In this document: positions 35,115 through 43,602 of the stretch, piece after piece
How the letters are laid out: each line of letters opens with the position of its first letter
Position numbering within the stretch: position 1 is the first letter of the stretch
Assembly: GCF_003627755.1 (NCBI RefSeq)
Contig: NZ_CP032694.1
Span: forward strand, 3,902,501 to 3,966,500
Length of the DNA: 64,000 nucleotides
Origin: Rhizobium jaguaris
Lineage (GTDB): Bacteria; Pseudomonadota; Alphaproteobacteria; Rhizobiales; Rhizobiaceae
Direction: 5' to 3'
The notes under the pieces: model-generated
The model's database searches: none
The model's input: the letters and a program-made list of their open reading frames with translations, nothing else
What the model was told of the DNA's origin: nothing
Program-made: the position numbers and the translations under genes

Positions 35115-36530
35115 ATGGCAGTCTTTCAAACAGCAGAGAAAATGCTGCCTTCCGGGCTGCGGACCGCGCTGTCGCCATATCTGCGCAAACTTCGCCCTGT
35201 TTTCACCGGCAATGATGAGAAAGCCGTCTCGCAGCGCATGGCGCTGGTTGCTTTTGCCATCCGCATCGCCGGCGCCGCCCTTGCTTTCGTCTCGCAGATC
35301 GTGCTCGCCCGCATGATGGGCAGGTTCGAATACGGCGTCTTCGTCTTCGTCTGGGTGCTAATGATCCTGTTCGGCAATCTCGCCTGCCTCGGGTTCCCGA
35401 CCGCCATCATCCGTTTCCTGCCGCAATATGACGCAAGTGGCAATCATGACGCCATCCGCGGTGTGACCACCACCGCCCGCCGCTTCGTTCTGGCCGTTGC
35501 CGGCGGGTTGGCGCTGATCGGCATGGCGGCGCTCTATGCTCTCAGCGGCATGGTCGAAAGCTATTACGTCATGCCGATCTTTCTCGGCCTGATCGCCGTA
35601 CCGATGATCGCGCTCGGCGACGTATTGGACGGCACGGCGCGCGCCAATCACTGGCCGGTCATGGCGCTGAGCCCGACCTTCCTCATCCGCCCGACGCTGA
35701 TCCTGCTGTTCATGCTGGCCGCCATCCTTTTCGGCGCGGCCCACAGCGCGGTGACGGCAATGGCGGCAGCACTTGCTGCCGCCTTCGTCACGGTGCTTTG
35801 CCAATATCTCGCGGTCACCTTCCGCCTGCGCCGCCACTATCCCAACGGCCTAAAAACAATCGAGTTCAATGCCTGGTTCGCCGTCGCCTTCCCAGTCTTT
35901 CTGGCGGAGGGCGTCGGTTATCTCCTGACCAATTCCGATGTCGTCGTGGTTGGCATTTTTCTCGATCCCACCGAGGTTGCCGTCTATTTCGCCGCTGCCA
36001 AGATCATGGCGCTGGTGCATTTCGTCTATTTCGCCGTCAAGGCGGCAATCGGCCCGCGCTTTGCCGCCATCATCGCCGAGAACGATCGGGAAAAACTTGC
36101 GGCCTTCGCCACGGAGGCTGCGCGCTGGACCTTCTTCCCGGCGCTTGCCGTCGGTCTGACCGTACTCGCAGCCGGGCAATTCCTGCTTTCGCTGTTTGGC
36201 ACCGCCTTTACCGAGGGCCAGGTCGTCATCGCCATCCTGCTTGCCGGCGTTCTGGCCAAGGCGCTCGTCGGTCCGGCCGAGGTGCTATTGATGATGGCGG
36301 ACCGGCAGATGCTCTGCGTCTATCTCTATGCCGCCGCGCTGGTGGCCAATGTCGGTCTCAACATCGTGCTCATTCCACATTTTGGTATCGAAGGCGCGGC
36401 CATTGCCGTCGCCAGCGCCATGATGATCGAAGCCATGCTGCTGCATATCGCAGTCCGCCGTGCGTTCGGTATCATACTCTTCGCCCTTATCCGCCGACCG
36501 ATGACACCAGCAACGAACGGGGCACTCTGA
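35115..36530 (+). CDS. oligosaccharide flippase / polysaccharide biosynthesis membrane protein (Wzx-like)
   Basis: 471 residues with about 12-14 hydrophobic segments and the MOP/PST superfamily pattern (ALAFVSQIVLARMMGRFEYGVFVFVW near the start; LNIVLIPHFGIEGAAIAVASAMM near the end). Such proteins flip lipid-linked glycan across the inner membrane for exopolysaccharide or LPS. No glycosyltransferases are adjacent. It starts three bases before, and is likely co-transcribed with, the acetyltransferase at 36533, and this pair beside secA occurs in related chromosomes as far as I recall. Confidence 0.9.
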   Translation: MAVFQTAEKMLPSGLRTALSPYLRKLRPVFTGNDEKAVSQRMALVAFAIRIAGAALAFVSQIVLARMMGRFEYGVFVFVWVLMILFGNLACLGFPTAIIRFLPQYDASGNHDAIRGVTTTARRFVLAVAGGLALIGMAALYALSGMVESYYVMPIFLGLIAVPMIALGDVLDGTARANHWPVMALSPTFLIRPTLILLFMLAAILFGAAHSAVTAMAAALAAAFVTVLCQYLAVTFRLRRHYPNGLKTIEFNAWFAVAFPVFLAEGVGYLLTNSDVVVVGIFLDPTEVAVYFAAAKIMALVHFVYFAVKAAIGPRFAAIIAENDREKLAAFATEAARWTFFPALAVGLTVLAAGQFLLSLFGTAFTEGQVVIAILLAGVLAKALVGPAEVLLMMADRQMLCVYLYAAALVANVGLNIVLIPHFGIEGAAIAVASAMMIEAMLLHIAVRRAFGIILFALIRRPMTPATNGAL

Positions 36531-36532
36531 CC

Positions 36533-37804
36533 ATGGCGCGCCCTCCCTTTACCGAAAGCACCGACAGCCAGGTAAACGCCCTGACGCACACGCTCGCAGC
36601 GCTGCATTTCGAACGGCCCAAGGCGGAGGCCCGCGTCGAGGTCGGTCGGTCGGGGCGCGAACTATGTCTCTATCCCGGTAAGTTCGGCTACGAGCTGCAG
36701 GACGAATTGGACTTCCTTTCCAATCGCGCAATGGAGCCGAATGTCTTCTTCTCCGGCCGTTTCCTGGCGCCTGCCATGCCGCGCCTGGAAGATCGGCAGA
36801 TCCGCCTCGCGCTGATGCGCGACGACAACGGCGCCCGTAGCCGCATGCGCCTGCTGATGCCGTTTACCGTCGACAAGCCGGGCTTTGCGATCGGTCCCTC
36901 GATCATCCGCGTGTGGTCGAATTCCTTCGGTCCGCTCGGCACGCCGCTGTTGGACGCCGAGGAGGCTGGCGAGACGCTCGACAATCTCTTCGAAGCACTG
37001 ACCATGCGTGAACTGCAGCTGCCGACGACATTGGTACTGCCCGATATCCGGTTGAACGGCCGCTTCGCCCAGATGGCAAAAGCTGTCGCCATCGGCCGCA
37101 ACCTGCCCCTCACGGTTGCCAATCCCTATCAACGGCCGATGCTCGACAGCAGCGAGGACGCGCTTGCCTATCTCAAGCGGACGATCTCGAACGCGCATCT
37201 GCGCGAAATGCGCCGCCAATGGCGTCTCCTGGAAAGTCATGGCGACGTCGTCTATTCCGTCGCCCGCCAGCCGCGCGACATTCATCTACGCATGGAAGAA
37301 TTCCTGGCCCTGGAGGCGAGCGGCTGGAAGGGCAAGAAACGCAGCGCTTTGGTCATCGACCGCCACCATGCGGCCTTCGCCCGCGAAGCCGTCTCCAACC
37401 TGGCCGCCATCGACGCCGTGCGCATTCACACCATCGACCTGAACGGCAAGGCAATCGCCTCGATGATCGTGCTGATGATGGGCGGCGAGGCCTATACCTG
37501 GAAGACTGCCTATAACGAGGACTACGCCCGCTATTCGCCGGGCAAGCTGCTGATGGGCGAGCTGACGGAATGGCATCTCGACGATGCCAACATCGTCCGC
37601 TCCGATTCCTGCGCCGTGCCGGACCATCCGATCATGAGCCGCTTCTGGCAGGAACGCGAAGACATGGGCACACTGGTCGTCGGCCTGACACAAAACGGCG
37701 ACCGCGACGCCCGACAGGTGGCAACGCAACTCCATATGTACCGCAGCACCCGCAACATAGCGAAACTGCTGCGCCAGAAGATACTGTCGCTTACGAAGCG
37801 TTAA
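36533..37804 (+). CDS. GNAT family acetyltransferase, CelD/BioF2-like
   Basis: 423 residues from ATG 36533, two bases after the flippase stop. The second half contains the Acetyltransf_6 (BioF2-like) core: EEFLALEASGWKGKKRSAL, then GKAIASMIVLMMGGEAYTWKTAYNEDYARYSPGKLLM, a pattern of CelD and FemAB-like enzymes acting on polysaccharides or cell-wall precursors. The frame stays open back to 35798, but that part overlaps the flippase in another frame. Its stop overlaps that of the convergent LssY_C gene. Together with the flippase it may decorate a surface glycan (inference). Confidence 0.88.
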   Translation: MARPPFTESTDSQVNALTHTLAALHFERPKAEARVEVGRSGRELCLYPGKFGYELQDELDFLSNRAMEPNVFFSGRFLAPAMPRLEDRQIRLALMRDDNGARSRMRLLMPFTVDKPGFAIGPSIIRVWSNSFGPLGTPLLDAEEAGETLDNLFEALTMRELQLPTTLVLPDIRLNGRFAQMAKAVAIGRNLPLTVANPYQRPMLDSSEDALAYLKRTISNAHLREMRRQWRLLESHGDVVYSVARQPRDIHLRMEEFLALEASGWKGKKRSALVIDRHHAAFAREAVSNLAAIDAVRIHTIDLNGKAIASMIVLMMGGEAYTWKTAYNEDYARYSPGKLLMGELTEWHLDDANIVRSDSCAVPDHPIMSRFWQEREDMGTLVVGLTQNGDRDARQVATQLHMYRSTRNIAKLLRQKILSLTKR

Positions 37805-38652
37805 AGCGCAGTGTGGTCGCCACCCGCCGCACCAACAGTCAAGCTGGCAAACGCGATCTCACCATCGGTAATGTAATGGTTGACCTTTCCCGTCATCAAA
37901 CGTGAACCAGATGGGTGCCGCGCGACCTCCCCGATAACGGACTTTGCTCTCAGTTCATTGACTATGTAGTCGCGCTCGGCATTCGTATCCGAATCGGTCG
38001 CATGCGTAATTTGGAACGTTAGCCAAGTTAGAGAAAGCCCGGTATCTCTCGTGCCCGCCCCAACCCAAAGTACGCGCTCGTCGGGCGATGGCCTGTCGGT
38101 GTTCAGCCAGAAGCTTGCTGCGCTCATGTCGTCCTCGGAATGGGCGAGGCCAAGGGCCCAGAAACGGATGTGATGGCGCTTGCGGGGGCTATCGTCGATG
38201 GGTTCTTGGAATCCCATGTCTTGCCGTCGCCCGAACAGATAGAAAGTGCTGAAAGGTGCGGTGGGATAGGCAGAGTTCATCAGAAATGCTCGTATCATTC
38301 GCAACGAGCTTGCGATCCCCAAACGGTCGGACGTAGACCAGCCTGCCGTTGCAAAGGCCTCGCGGAGTTGTTGAAGAGTGCCGACGAGGACGAAATTTAC
38401 AGGATCGCCGGGCAAACCATCAGCCGCGATCGTGTATCTGGGGATGAGCCCCCGATGAAGAACCTTCAGGGACAATCGGACCACGTTCGGCAGAATGACG
38501 TAAGCAGCCAAGCCATAGGTAAGGCACGCCGCAAGTATCCATGGAAGTCTGTGATCCGCAGTATCGAAAACGACGAAGACTATCAGCCAAACGCTAAGTA
38601 CGCCCAGACAAAAAACTAGGAACCTCTGGAAAAGGCGCGTCAGCAATCTCAC
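37801..38652 (-). CDS. LssY C-terminal domain protein, membrane anchored
   Basis: 283 residues from GTG 38652, with AAGGGGG upstream. Two N-terminal membrane segments (about 10-60) precede the LssY_C domain (DPVNFVLVGTLQQLREAFATAGW, FYLFGRRQDMGFQ, RKRHHIRFWALG). The domain is found at the end of the Legionella type I secretion-linked LssY and in PAP2 phosphatases; its function is unknown. The gene looks less GC-rich than its neighbours and has an unusual start codon, so recent transfer is possible. Confidence 0.82.
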   Translation of the reverse strand: MRLLTRLFQRFLVFCLGVLSVWLIVFVVFDTADHRLPWILAACLTYGLAAYVILPNVVRLSLKVLHRGLIPRYTIAADGLPGDPVNFVLVGTLQQLREAFATAGWSTSDRLGIASSLRMIRAFLMNSAYPTAPFSTFYLFGRRQDMGFQEPIDDSPRKRHHIRFWALGLAHSEDDMSAASFWLNTDRPSPDERVLWVGAGTRDTGLSLTWLTFQITHATDSDTNAERDYIVNELRAKSVIGEVARHPSGSRLMTGKVNHYITDGEIAFASLTVGAAGGDHTAL

Positions 38653-38855
38653 AACACTGCCCCCTTCTAGTGTCTGATGAACTTGCCCTCACTCTTCGTC
38701 ACGGAGAATTTTACACCGAAAATATCCAAATGGCAGCGCAGCCGTCCTAGTTGGGAGGAGTTTTTTGCAGCGCTATCGAATACGCGCCCGCCACATATGT
38801 GGAATCGAGTGGCATGCTTTGAGCTGCGCGTTCAAATGCCCATGCGAGGCACATC

Positions 38856-40502
38856 CTAGTCTTTCGAAGACTGAGCCTCGGCAACCGCACGTTCGCGCAA
38901 TAGGCGGCGGATCACCTTGCCGGAGGTCGTCAGCGGCAGCTCGTCGACGAACTCGATCTCGCGCGGATATTCATGCATGGAAAGCCGCGTCTTCACCCAG
39001 TCGCGGATCTCGGCGGCCAGCACATCGCTCGGCTCACGGCCGGGAACGAGGACCACATAGGCCTTGACGATTTCGGTGCGCACCGCATCCGGCTTGCCGA
39101 CGGCGGCCGCGAGCCGCACGGCCGGATGGCCGCCGAGGCAGTCCTCGATCTCGCTCGGGCCGATACGATAGCCCGACGAGGTAATGACATCGTCGTCACG
39201 GCCGATGAAGGCAATATAACCGTCGGCATCCTGCCGCCCGAGATCGCCAGTCAGCAGCCAGTCGGCGGCGAATTTCGCCTCCGTCGCCTTCTCGTCGCGC
39301 CAATAGCCAAGGAACATCACCGGATCGGGCCGCTGGATGGCGATCTGCCCGCTCTCGCCCACCGGCATCTCCCTGCCGTCCGCATCGACGATCGCAACGC
39401 GATGGCCGGGCACCGGCTTGCCGGTCGCACCACCGCGGCTGACACCAAAGGCGGCGCTGGAGGACAGAACGAAATTGCACTCGGTCTGGCCGAAGAATTC
39501 GTTGACGGTGATCCCAAGGGCGGAACGCGCCCATTCATAGGTTTCGCGCCCGAGCGCCTCGCCCGCCGAACCGATGGTGCGCAGTTTGAGATCGTAGAGC
39601 GCCTGGGGATTGTCGACCGATTTCAACAGCCGCAGCGCCGTCGGCGGAATGAAGGCATTGCGCACGCCCATCTCGGCTATGATGCGGAAGGCCATATGTG
39701 CATCGAATTTCTGCGCCGGCGAGGAGACGACGGGCACGCCGAGCATCAGGCTCGGCAGCAGCGCGTTCAGCAGCCCGCCCGCCCAGGCCCAGTCCGACGG
39801 CGTCCAGAGCTTGTCTCCCACCTGCGGAAAGCCTTCATGGGCGAATTGCATGCCGGGGATATGCCCTGGCAAAACACGATGGCCATGCAGCGCGCCTTTC
39901 GGCGGCCCGGTCGTGCCCGAGGTGAAAATCATTAGCGCCGGATCGTCCGGTCCGGTATCGAGCGCTTCGAAAAGCGGTGGATGGGCCGCTACAAGCTCGG
40001 CAAAACTGGCCACGCCCTCGTCGCCGCCATCGATGCTGATCACATGCGCCAGTTCCGGCAAGCGATCGCGGATCGGCCGCAGCCGTGTGAGACCGAATTG
40101 ATTGGTGACGATCGCAGAGGTTCCCGAATTCGCCAGCCGATATTCCAGCGCTTCCGCACCGAAAAGCAGCGCCAGCGGCAGGGCAATCGCCCCCAGCTTA
40201 TAGATGGCCACATGCGCGATGACGGTCTCGAAACTCTGCGGCAGAAGCAACGCAACCCGATCGCCCGGCCGCACGCCAAGTGCCGTCAACGCATTGGCGA
40301 AGGCTGCGGAGCGATCGCGAAGTTCGCCATAGGTCATCTTCAGATGATTGCCGTCCGGACTGAAATGCTCGAGGCAGATCCGGTCCGGCTCTCGTTCGGC
40401 CCAATCGTCGCAAACAGCGCGCCCGATGTTGAATTTCGCTGGAATCTCCCAGCGAAAATCGCGGTAGAGGGCCTCATAGGTGTCGCGCGGGGGCAGTTTC
40501 AT
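38856..40502 (-). CDS. AMP-dependent acyl-CoA synthetase
   Basis: 548 residues of the ANL superfamily. It activates a carboxylic acid via acyl-AMP and transfers it to CoA. Motifs: LMIFTSGTTGPPKGALHGH (A3), NEFFGQTECNFV (A5), TGDLGRQDADGYIAFIGRDDD (A7), and the catalytic Lys in TTSGKVIRRLLRE (A10). Similarity is to the medium-chain/acetyl-CoA synthetase (AcsM-like) branch rather than to long-chain FadD. Substrate undefined. Transcribed alone, on the minus strand. Confidence 0.93.
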   Translation of the reverse strand: MKLPPRDTYEALYRDFRWEIPAKFNIGRAVCDDWAEREPDRICLEHFSPDGNHLKMTYGELRDRSAAFANALTALGVRPGDRVALLLPQSFETVIAHVAIYKLGAIALPLALLFGAEALEYRLANSGTSAIVTNQFGLTRLRPIRDRLPELAHVISIDGGDEGVASFAELVAAHPPLFEALDTGPDDPALMIFTSGTTGPPKGALHGHRVLPGHIPGMQFAHEGFPQVGDKLWTPSDWAWAGGLLNALLPSLMLGVPVVSSPAQKFDAHMAFRIIAEMGVRNAFIPPTALRLLKSVDNPQALYDLKLRTIGSAGEALGRETYEWARSALGITVNEFFGQTECNFVLSSSAAFGVSRGGATGKPVPGHRVAIVDADGREMPVGESGQIAIQRPDPVMFLGYWRDEKATEAKFAADWLLTGDLGRQDADGYIAFIGRDDDVITSSGYRIGPSEIEDCLGGHPAVRLAAAVGKPDAVRTEIVKAYVVLVPGREPSDVLAAEIRDWVKTRLSMHEYPREIEFVDELPLTTSGKVIRRLLRERAVAEAQSSKD

Positions 40503-40740
40503 ACCAAATTCCAGGAAAAATGCTGCGGCGCAGCTAACACCGGTGGCACCAGGGGTTCAAGAAAACAATTGCAGTAGTCGCCTCCCCGCTCCCCGGAATC
40601 GCCATCTTTGTTTAGCGCCGCTTCAAAGCCTATTGCGAATTATTGAGCTAATCGGCAAAGCTACGCTCCGCTAGTCTGTTTTTGATGTCATATCCACTCT
40701 GCCTCCGATCCGGCGGCGGAGCGTTTCTGTATCGGACCCC
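40503..40740. other. intergenic region upstream of the acyl-CoA synthetase
   Basis: No gene seen. It should contain the acyl-CoA synthetase promoter on the minus strand. The following 110 bases are a repeat element. Confidence 0.5.
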
Positions 40741-40848
40741 TAGAGTATCTCGCTTTCAGGTGGCATCACCTGCAAGCGGGATACTCTAGATTCAAATACT
40801 CTAGATTCAAAAGAGTAGAGCGACCTTTGTGCGTTCAAATGAACGCAC
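40741..40848. repeat. rhizobial mosaic repeat with two palindromes
   Basis: First palindrome: TAGAGTATC (40741-40749) ... CAGGTG-GCAT-CACCTG ... GATACTCTA (40780-40788), followed by short direct copies of ATACTCTAGATTCAAA. Second palindrome: GTGCGTTC-AAAT-GAACGCAC (40829-40848), perfect. Both patterns are typical of the short interspersed mosaic elements of Rhizobium. The second ends 29 bases before the aldo/keto reductase ATG. Confidence 0.75.
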
Positions 40849-40877
40849 GGCGCTCGAGAACAGGATGGAGACTATCG

Positions 40878-41858
40878 ATGGAATACACAAAGCTTGGAAA
40901 AACCGGCCTTGAAGTGTCCCGCATCTGCTTGGGCTGCATGACCTATGGCGATCCCAACAAGGGCACTCATGCCTGGTCGCTGAAGGAGGAAGACAGCCAC
41001 CCGCTGCTCAAGCAGGCGATCGAAGCCGGCATCAACTTCCTCGATACGGCCAATACCTATTCCAACGGCTCGTCCGAGGAAATCGTCGGCCGCGCCATCA
41101 AGGATTTCGCCCGCCGTGAGGACATCGTGCTCGCCACGAAGGTGTTCAACCGCATGCGTCCCGGCCCGAATGGCGCCGGCCTGTCGCGCAAGGCGATCTT
41201 CGATGAGATCGACAACAGCCTGCGCCGTCTCGGCACCGACTACGTCGATCTCTACCAGATCCACCGCTGGGACTATACGACGCCGATCGAGGAAACGCTG
41301 GAAGCGCTGCATGACATCGTCAAGGCCGGCAAGGCCCGCTACATCGGCGCCTCCTCGATGTATTCCTGGCAATTCGCCAAGGCGATCTATACCTCACGCC
41401 TCAACGGCTGGACCGAATTCGTCAGCATGCAGAACCACGTGAACCTGCTCTATCGCGAGGAAGAACGCGAAATGCTGCCCTTCTGCGAAGACCAGAAGAT
41501 CGCCGTCATTCCCTGGAGCCCGCTTGCCCGCGGCCGCCTCACCCGCGACTGGGACGAGGCCACGGCCCGTTCGGAAACCGACGAATTCGGCAAGACGCTT
41601 TACACCCAGGCAATCGACGCCGACCGCAAGGTCGTCGAAGCCGTCGGCACCATCGCCAAGGCCCGCGGCGTGGCCCGCGCCCAGGTCGCCACCGCCTGGA
41701 TCCTGCAGAAGAGTGCCATCACCGCCCCGATCATCGGTGCCTCCAAATCCGGCCACATCACCGACGCCGTCGCCGCCCTGTCGGTCAAGCTGACGCCGGA
41801 AGAGATCGAGGCGCTGGAATCGCCGTATATCCCGCATGGGGTTGCCGGGTTTAAATAG
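40878..41858 (+). CDS. aldo/keto reductase
   Basis: 326 residues. The catalytic tetrad is present: Asp and Tyr in FLDTANTYSNGSSEE, Lys in VLATKVF, His in LYQIHRWD. The N-terminus MEYTKLGKTGLEVSRICLGCMTYG and the C-terminal AWILQKSAITAPIIGASKSGH (NADPH site) are typical of the YajO/AKR11-type group. The natural substrate is unknown. I chose ATG 40878, with GGAG upstream. A monocistronic unit behind a mosaic repeat. Confidence 0.95.
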   Translation: MEYTKLGKTGLEVSRICLGCMTYGDPNKGTHAWSLKEEDSHPLLKQAIEAGINFLDTANTYSNGSSEEIVGRAIKDFARREDIVLATKVFNRMRPGPNGAGLSRKAIFDEIDNSLRRLGTDYVDLYQIHRWDYTTPIEETLEALHDIVKAGKARYIGASSMYSWQFAKAIYTSRLNGWTEFVSMQNHVNLLYREEEREMLPFCEDQKIAVIPWSPLARGRLTRDWDEATARSETDEFGKTLYTQAIDADRKVVEAVGTIAKARGVARAQVATAWILQKSAITAPIIGASKSGHITDAVAALSVKLTPEEIEALESPYIPHGVAGFK

Positions 41859-41990
41859 GATATCGCGCGGGGGACCTCCGCCGAAGCTCGGGCGATGGAA
41901 GCCGGTAAAGCAAGCGTGAACGCTGTTTCACGAACCGGTCACAGTTCGATCTTAACGGGATGAGGTTCCCCCTATCCCCGAGGACCGGCC

Positions 41991-42785
41991 ATGATCACAG
42001 TTCCTTTCGAAGCGCGGCGCTTTCAGTCGACCGCCGCCTATTACCTGCGTTATCGCATTCCCTATCCGGATACGCTCATAACCCGCGTCGCCGAGCGAAG
42101 CGGCCTGAAGGCAGGCGGTCATGTGCTTGACCTCGGTTGCGGTCCCGGCCAGCTCGGCATCGCTTTTGCGCGACTGCAAGGCGCCGTCGTCACCGCGATG
42201 GACCCGGAGCCGGAAATGCTTGCGGCCGTTGAGGCCGGCGCCAAGGAAGCTGGCGTCGAGATCACTGTCCGTCAGGGTTCGTCCTATGATCTCGGGCCGG
42301 ATATCGGCAAACTTCATCTCTGCATCATGGGCCGCTCCTTCCACTGGATGGATCGCCCGGCCACACTCGCAGCCCTCGACAAGCTGATCGAGCCGGGTGG
42401 AGCGGTCGTGCTGTTCCATGACAAACAGGTGCTGGCGAACCCGGATTGGCGCAGCATCGTCGAAAAGCTGGCGGAGACTTTTTCACCGGAGCGCCATGAG
42501 GAGCGCCTGCTGCGCAAGAGCAAGGCCTGGGCGCCGCATGAGGCTATGCTGCTCGCCTCGCCCTTCTGCAATCTCGAGCGCATCGGCATCGTCAGCGAAT
42601 ATCAAAGGGATATCGAGGACATCGTCGGCCGAGTCTTCTCGATGTCCTCCACCTCGCCGCAGGCGCTCGGCGACAAACTTGCGGATTTCGAGGCGGCGCT
42701 GCGCGCCGAGTTGCTGGAGGTCGCTCCTGACGGCAAGTTCACCGAGATCGTCGAATCAACCGGCCTGCTTGCCTTCCGCGGCTGA
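41991..42785 (+). CDS. class I SAM-dependent methyltransferase
   Basis: 264 residues. N-terminal RFQSTAAYYLRYRIPYP is typical of a rhizobial group in which an FxxxxxYYxxYRxPYP motif precedes the fold. Motif I is VLDLGCGPGQLGIAFARL; VTAMDPEPEMLAA is the acidic loop. ATG 41991 has GAGGACC upstream. Substrate not known. It is not clearly tied to its neighbours. Confidence 0.88.
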   Translation: MITVPFEARRFQSTAAYYLRYRIPYPDTLITRVAERSGLKAGGHVLDLGCGPGQLGIAFARLQGAVVTAMDPEPEMLAAVEAGAKEAGVEITVRQGSSYDLGPDIGKLHLCIMGRSFHWMDRPATLAALDKLIEPGGAVVLFHDKQVLANPDWRSIVEKLAETFSPERHEERLLRKSKAWAPHEAMLLASPFCNLERIGIVSEYQRDIEDIVGRVFSMSSTSPQALGDKLADFEAALRAELLEVAPDGKFTEIVESTGLLAFRG

Positions 42786-42806
42786 TCGAACCAGCCGCCC
42801 CGCCTC

Positions 42807-43379
42807 TCAACGCGAGGCGAGCTCCTGCCGGGTTGCTGCCAGGAGCTCCTCCGAAAGAGCAGGCGTATCCAGGGCGCGGGCGAGAATGACCGCGCCGACC
42901 ATGGTGGAAAGATCGGCAAGCGCCTTGCGCCGCCGCTCTTCCCGCGTTTCTCCGGGCGTGATCTCTTCGAGGATTGCCGCCATTCCCATCAGGCCGTTGG
43001 TGAAGGTGGACTGCATTTCAGGACCATAGCGGCTGACCTCCTGCGTCAGCGCCGCGAAGACGCAACCGGTGCCGTGCTCAACGACGTTGCGGTGCGAGAG
43101 ATAATGTTCGAGCAGTGCGTCGCGCGATGCCTCAGGCGCTGCCCCTTCGACCACTTCCTGCCAGCGTTCCTGCGCGCGTGCCACCAGCGCCTTGCTGGCT
43201 TCGCAAGCTAAATCATCCTTCGATTCGAAATGGCCGTAGAAGCCGCCATGCGTCAGCCCCGCGGCCTTCATGATGTCGGCCACACCAACGCCGTCAAAAC
43301 CTTTTTCGCGAAAAAGCTCGCCCGCGACCGCAAGGATCTTCTCGCGATTCTCGGCGAATTTTTCCCGGCTCACTCTCAT
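42807..43379 (-). CDS. TetR/AcrR family regulator
   Basis: 190 residues from ATG 43379 (a TTG precedes it). The helix-turn-helix is ILAVAGELFREKGFDGVGVADIMKAAGLTHGGFYGHFESK. The C-terminal part (CEASKALVARAQERW, CVFAALTQEV) fits the TetR_C group often paired with efflux or dehydrogenase genes. It is divergent from the MFS gene at 43603; two palindromes lie between them at 43427 and 43460. Local repression of both genes is the simplest reading. Confidence 0.92.
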   Translation of the reverse strand: MRVSREKFAENREKILAVAGELFREKGFDGVGVADIMKAAGLTHGGFYGHFESKDDLACEASKALVARAQERWQEVVEGAAPEASRDALLEHYLSHRNVVEHGTGCVFAALTQEVSRYGPEMQSTFTNGLMGMAAILEEITPGETREERRRKALADLSTMVGAVILARALDTPALSEELLAATRQELASR

Positions 43380-43426
43380 CAAGAAACTCCATCAGAGCAT
43401 CAATAAATCTGTATTGACAATTTATA

Positions 43427-43469
43427 TGATAGCCATCATCAATAAGCAAGAAATATGATGATGATCATC
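43427..43469. promoter_or_regulatory. candidate operator between tetR and the MFS gene
   Basis: Inverted repeats TGAT-AGCC-ATCA (43427-43438) and GATGATCATC (43460-43469) share a GAT(G/A)/(C/T)ATC theme and sit in an AT-rich stretch next to TTGACA (43414-43419). The position between divergent genes supports regulator binding. Weaker than the operator at 13009. Confidence 0.45.
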
Positions 43470-43602
43470 TAAATTTCTATACAGCTACTTTGCACAATCG
43501 TTCAAGCCGGGGGAGAGACATTGCGATACAGGTATTCTGACAGCAGTCCCGCCCCAATCCGGCCCCAGCGCTGAAACTCGAACCCTCATCGGAACGCACC
43601 TC

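Noticed and set aside
35798..36532. Upstream extension of the acetyltransferase frame
   Set aside because: It overlaps the flippase gene in another frame; the ATG at 36533 directly follows the flippase stop and begins the conserved protein.
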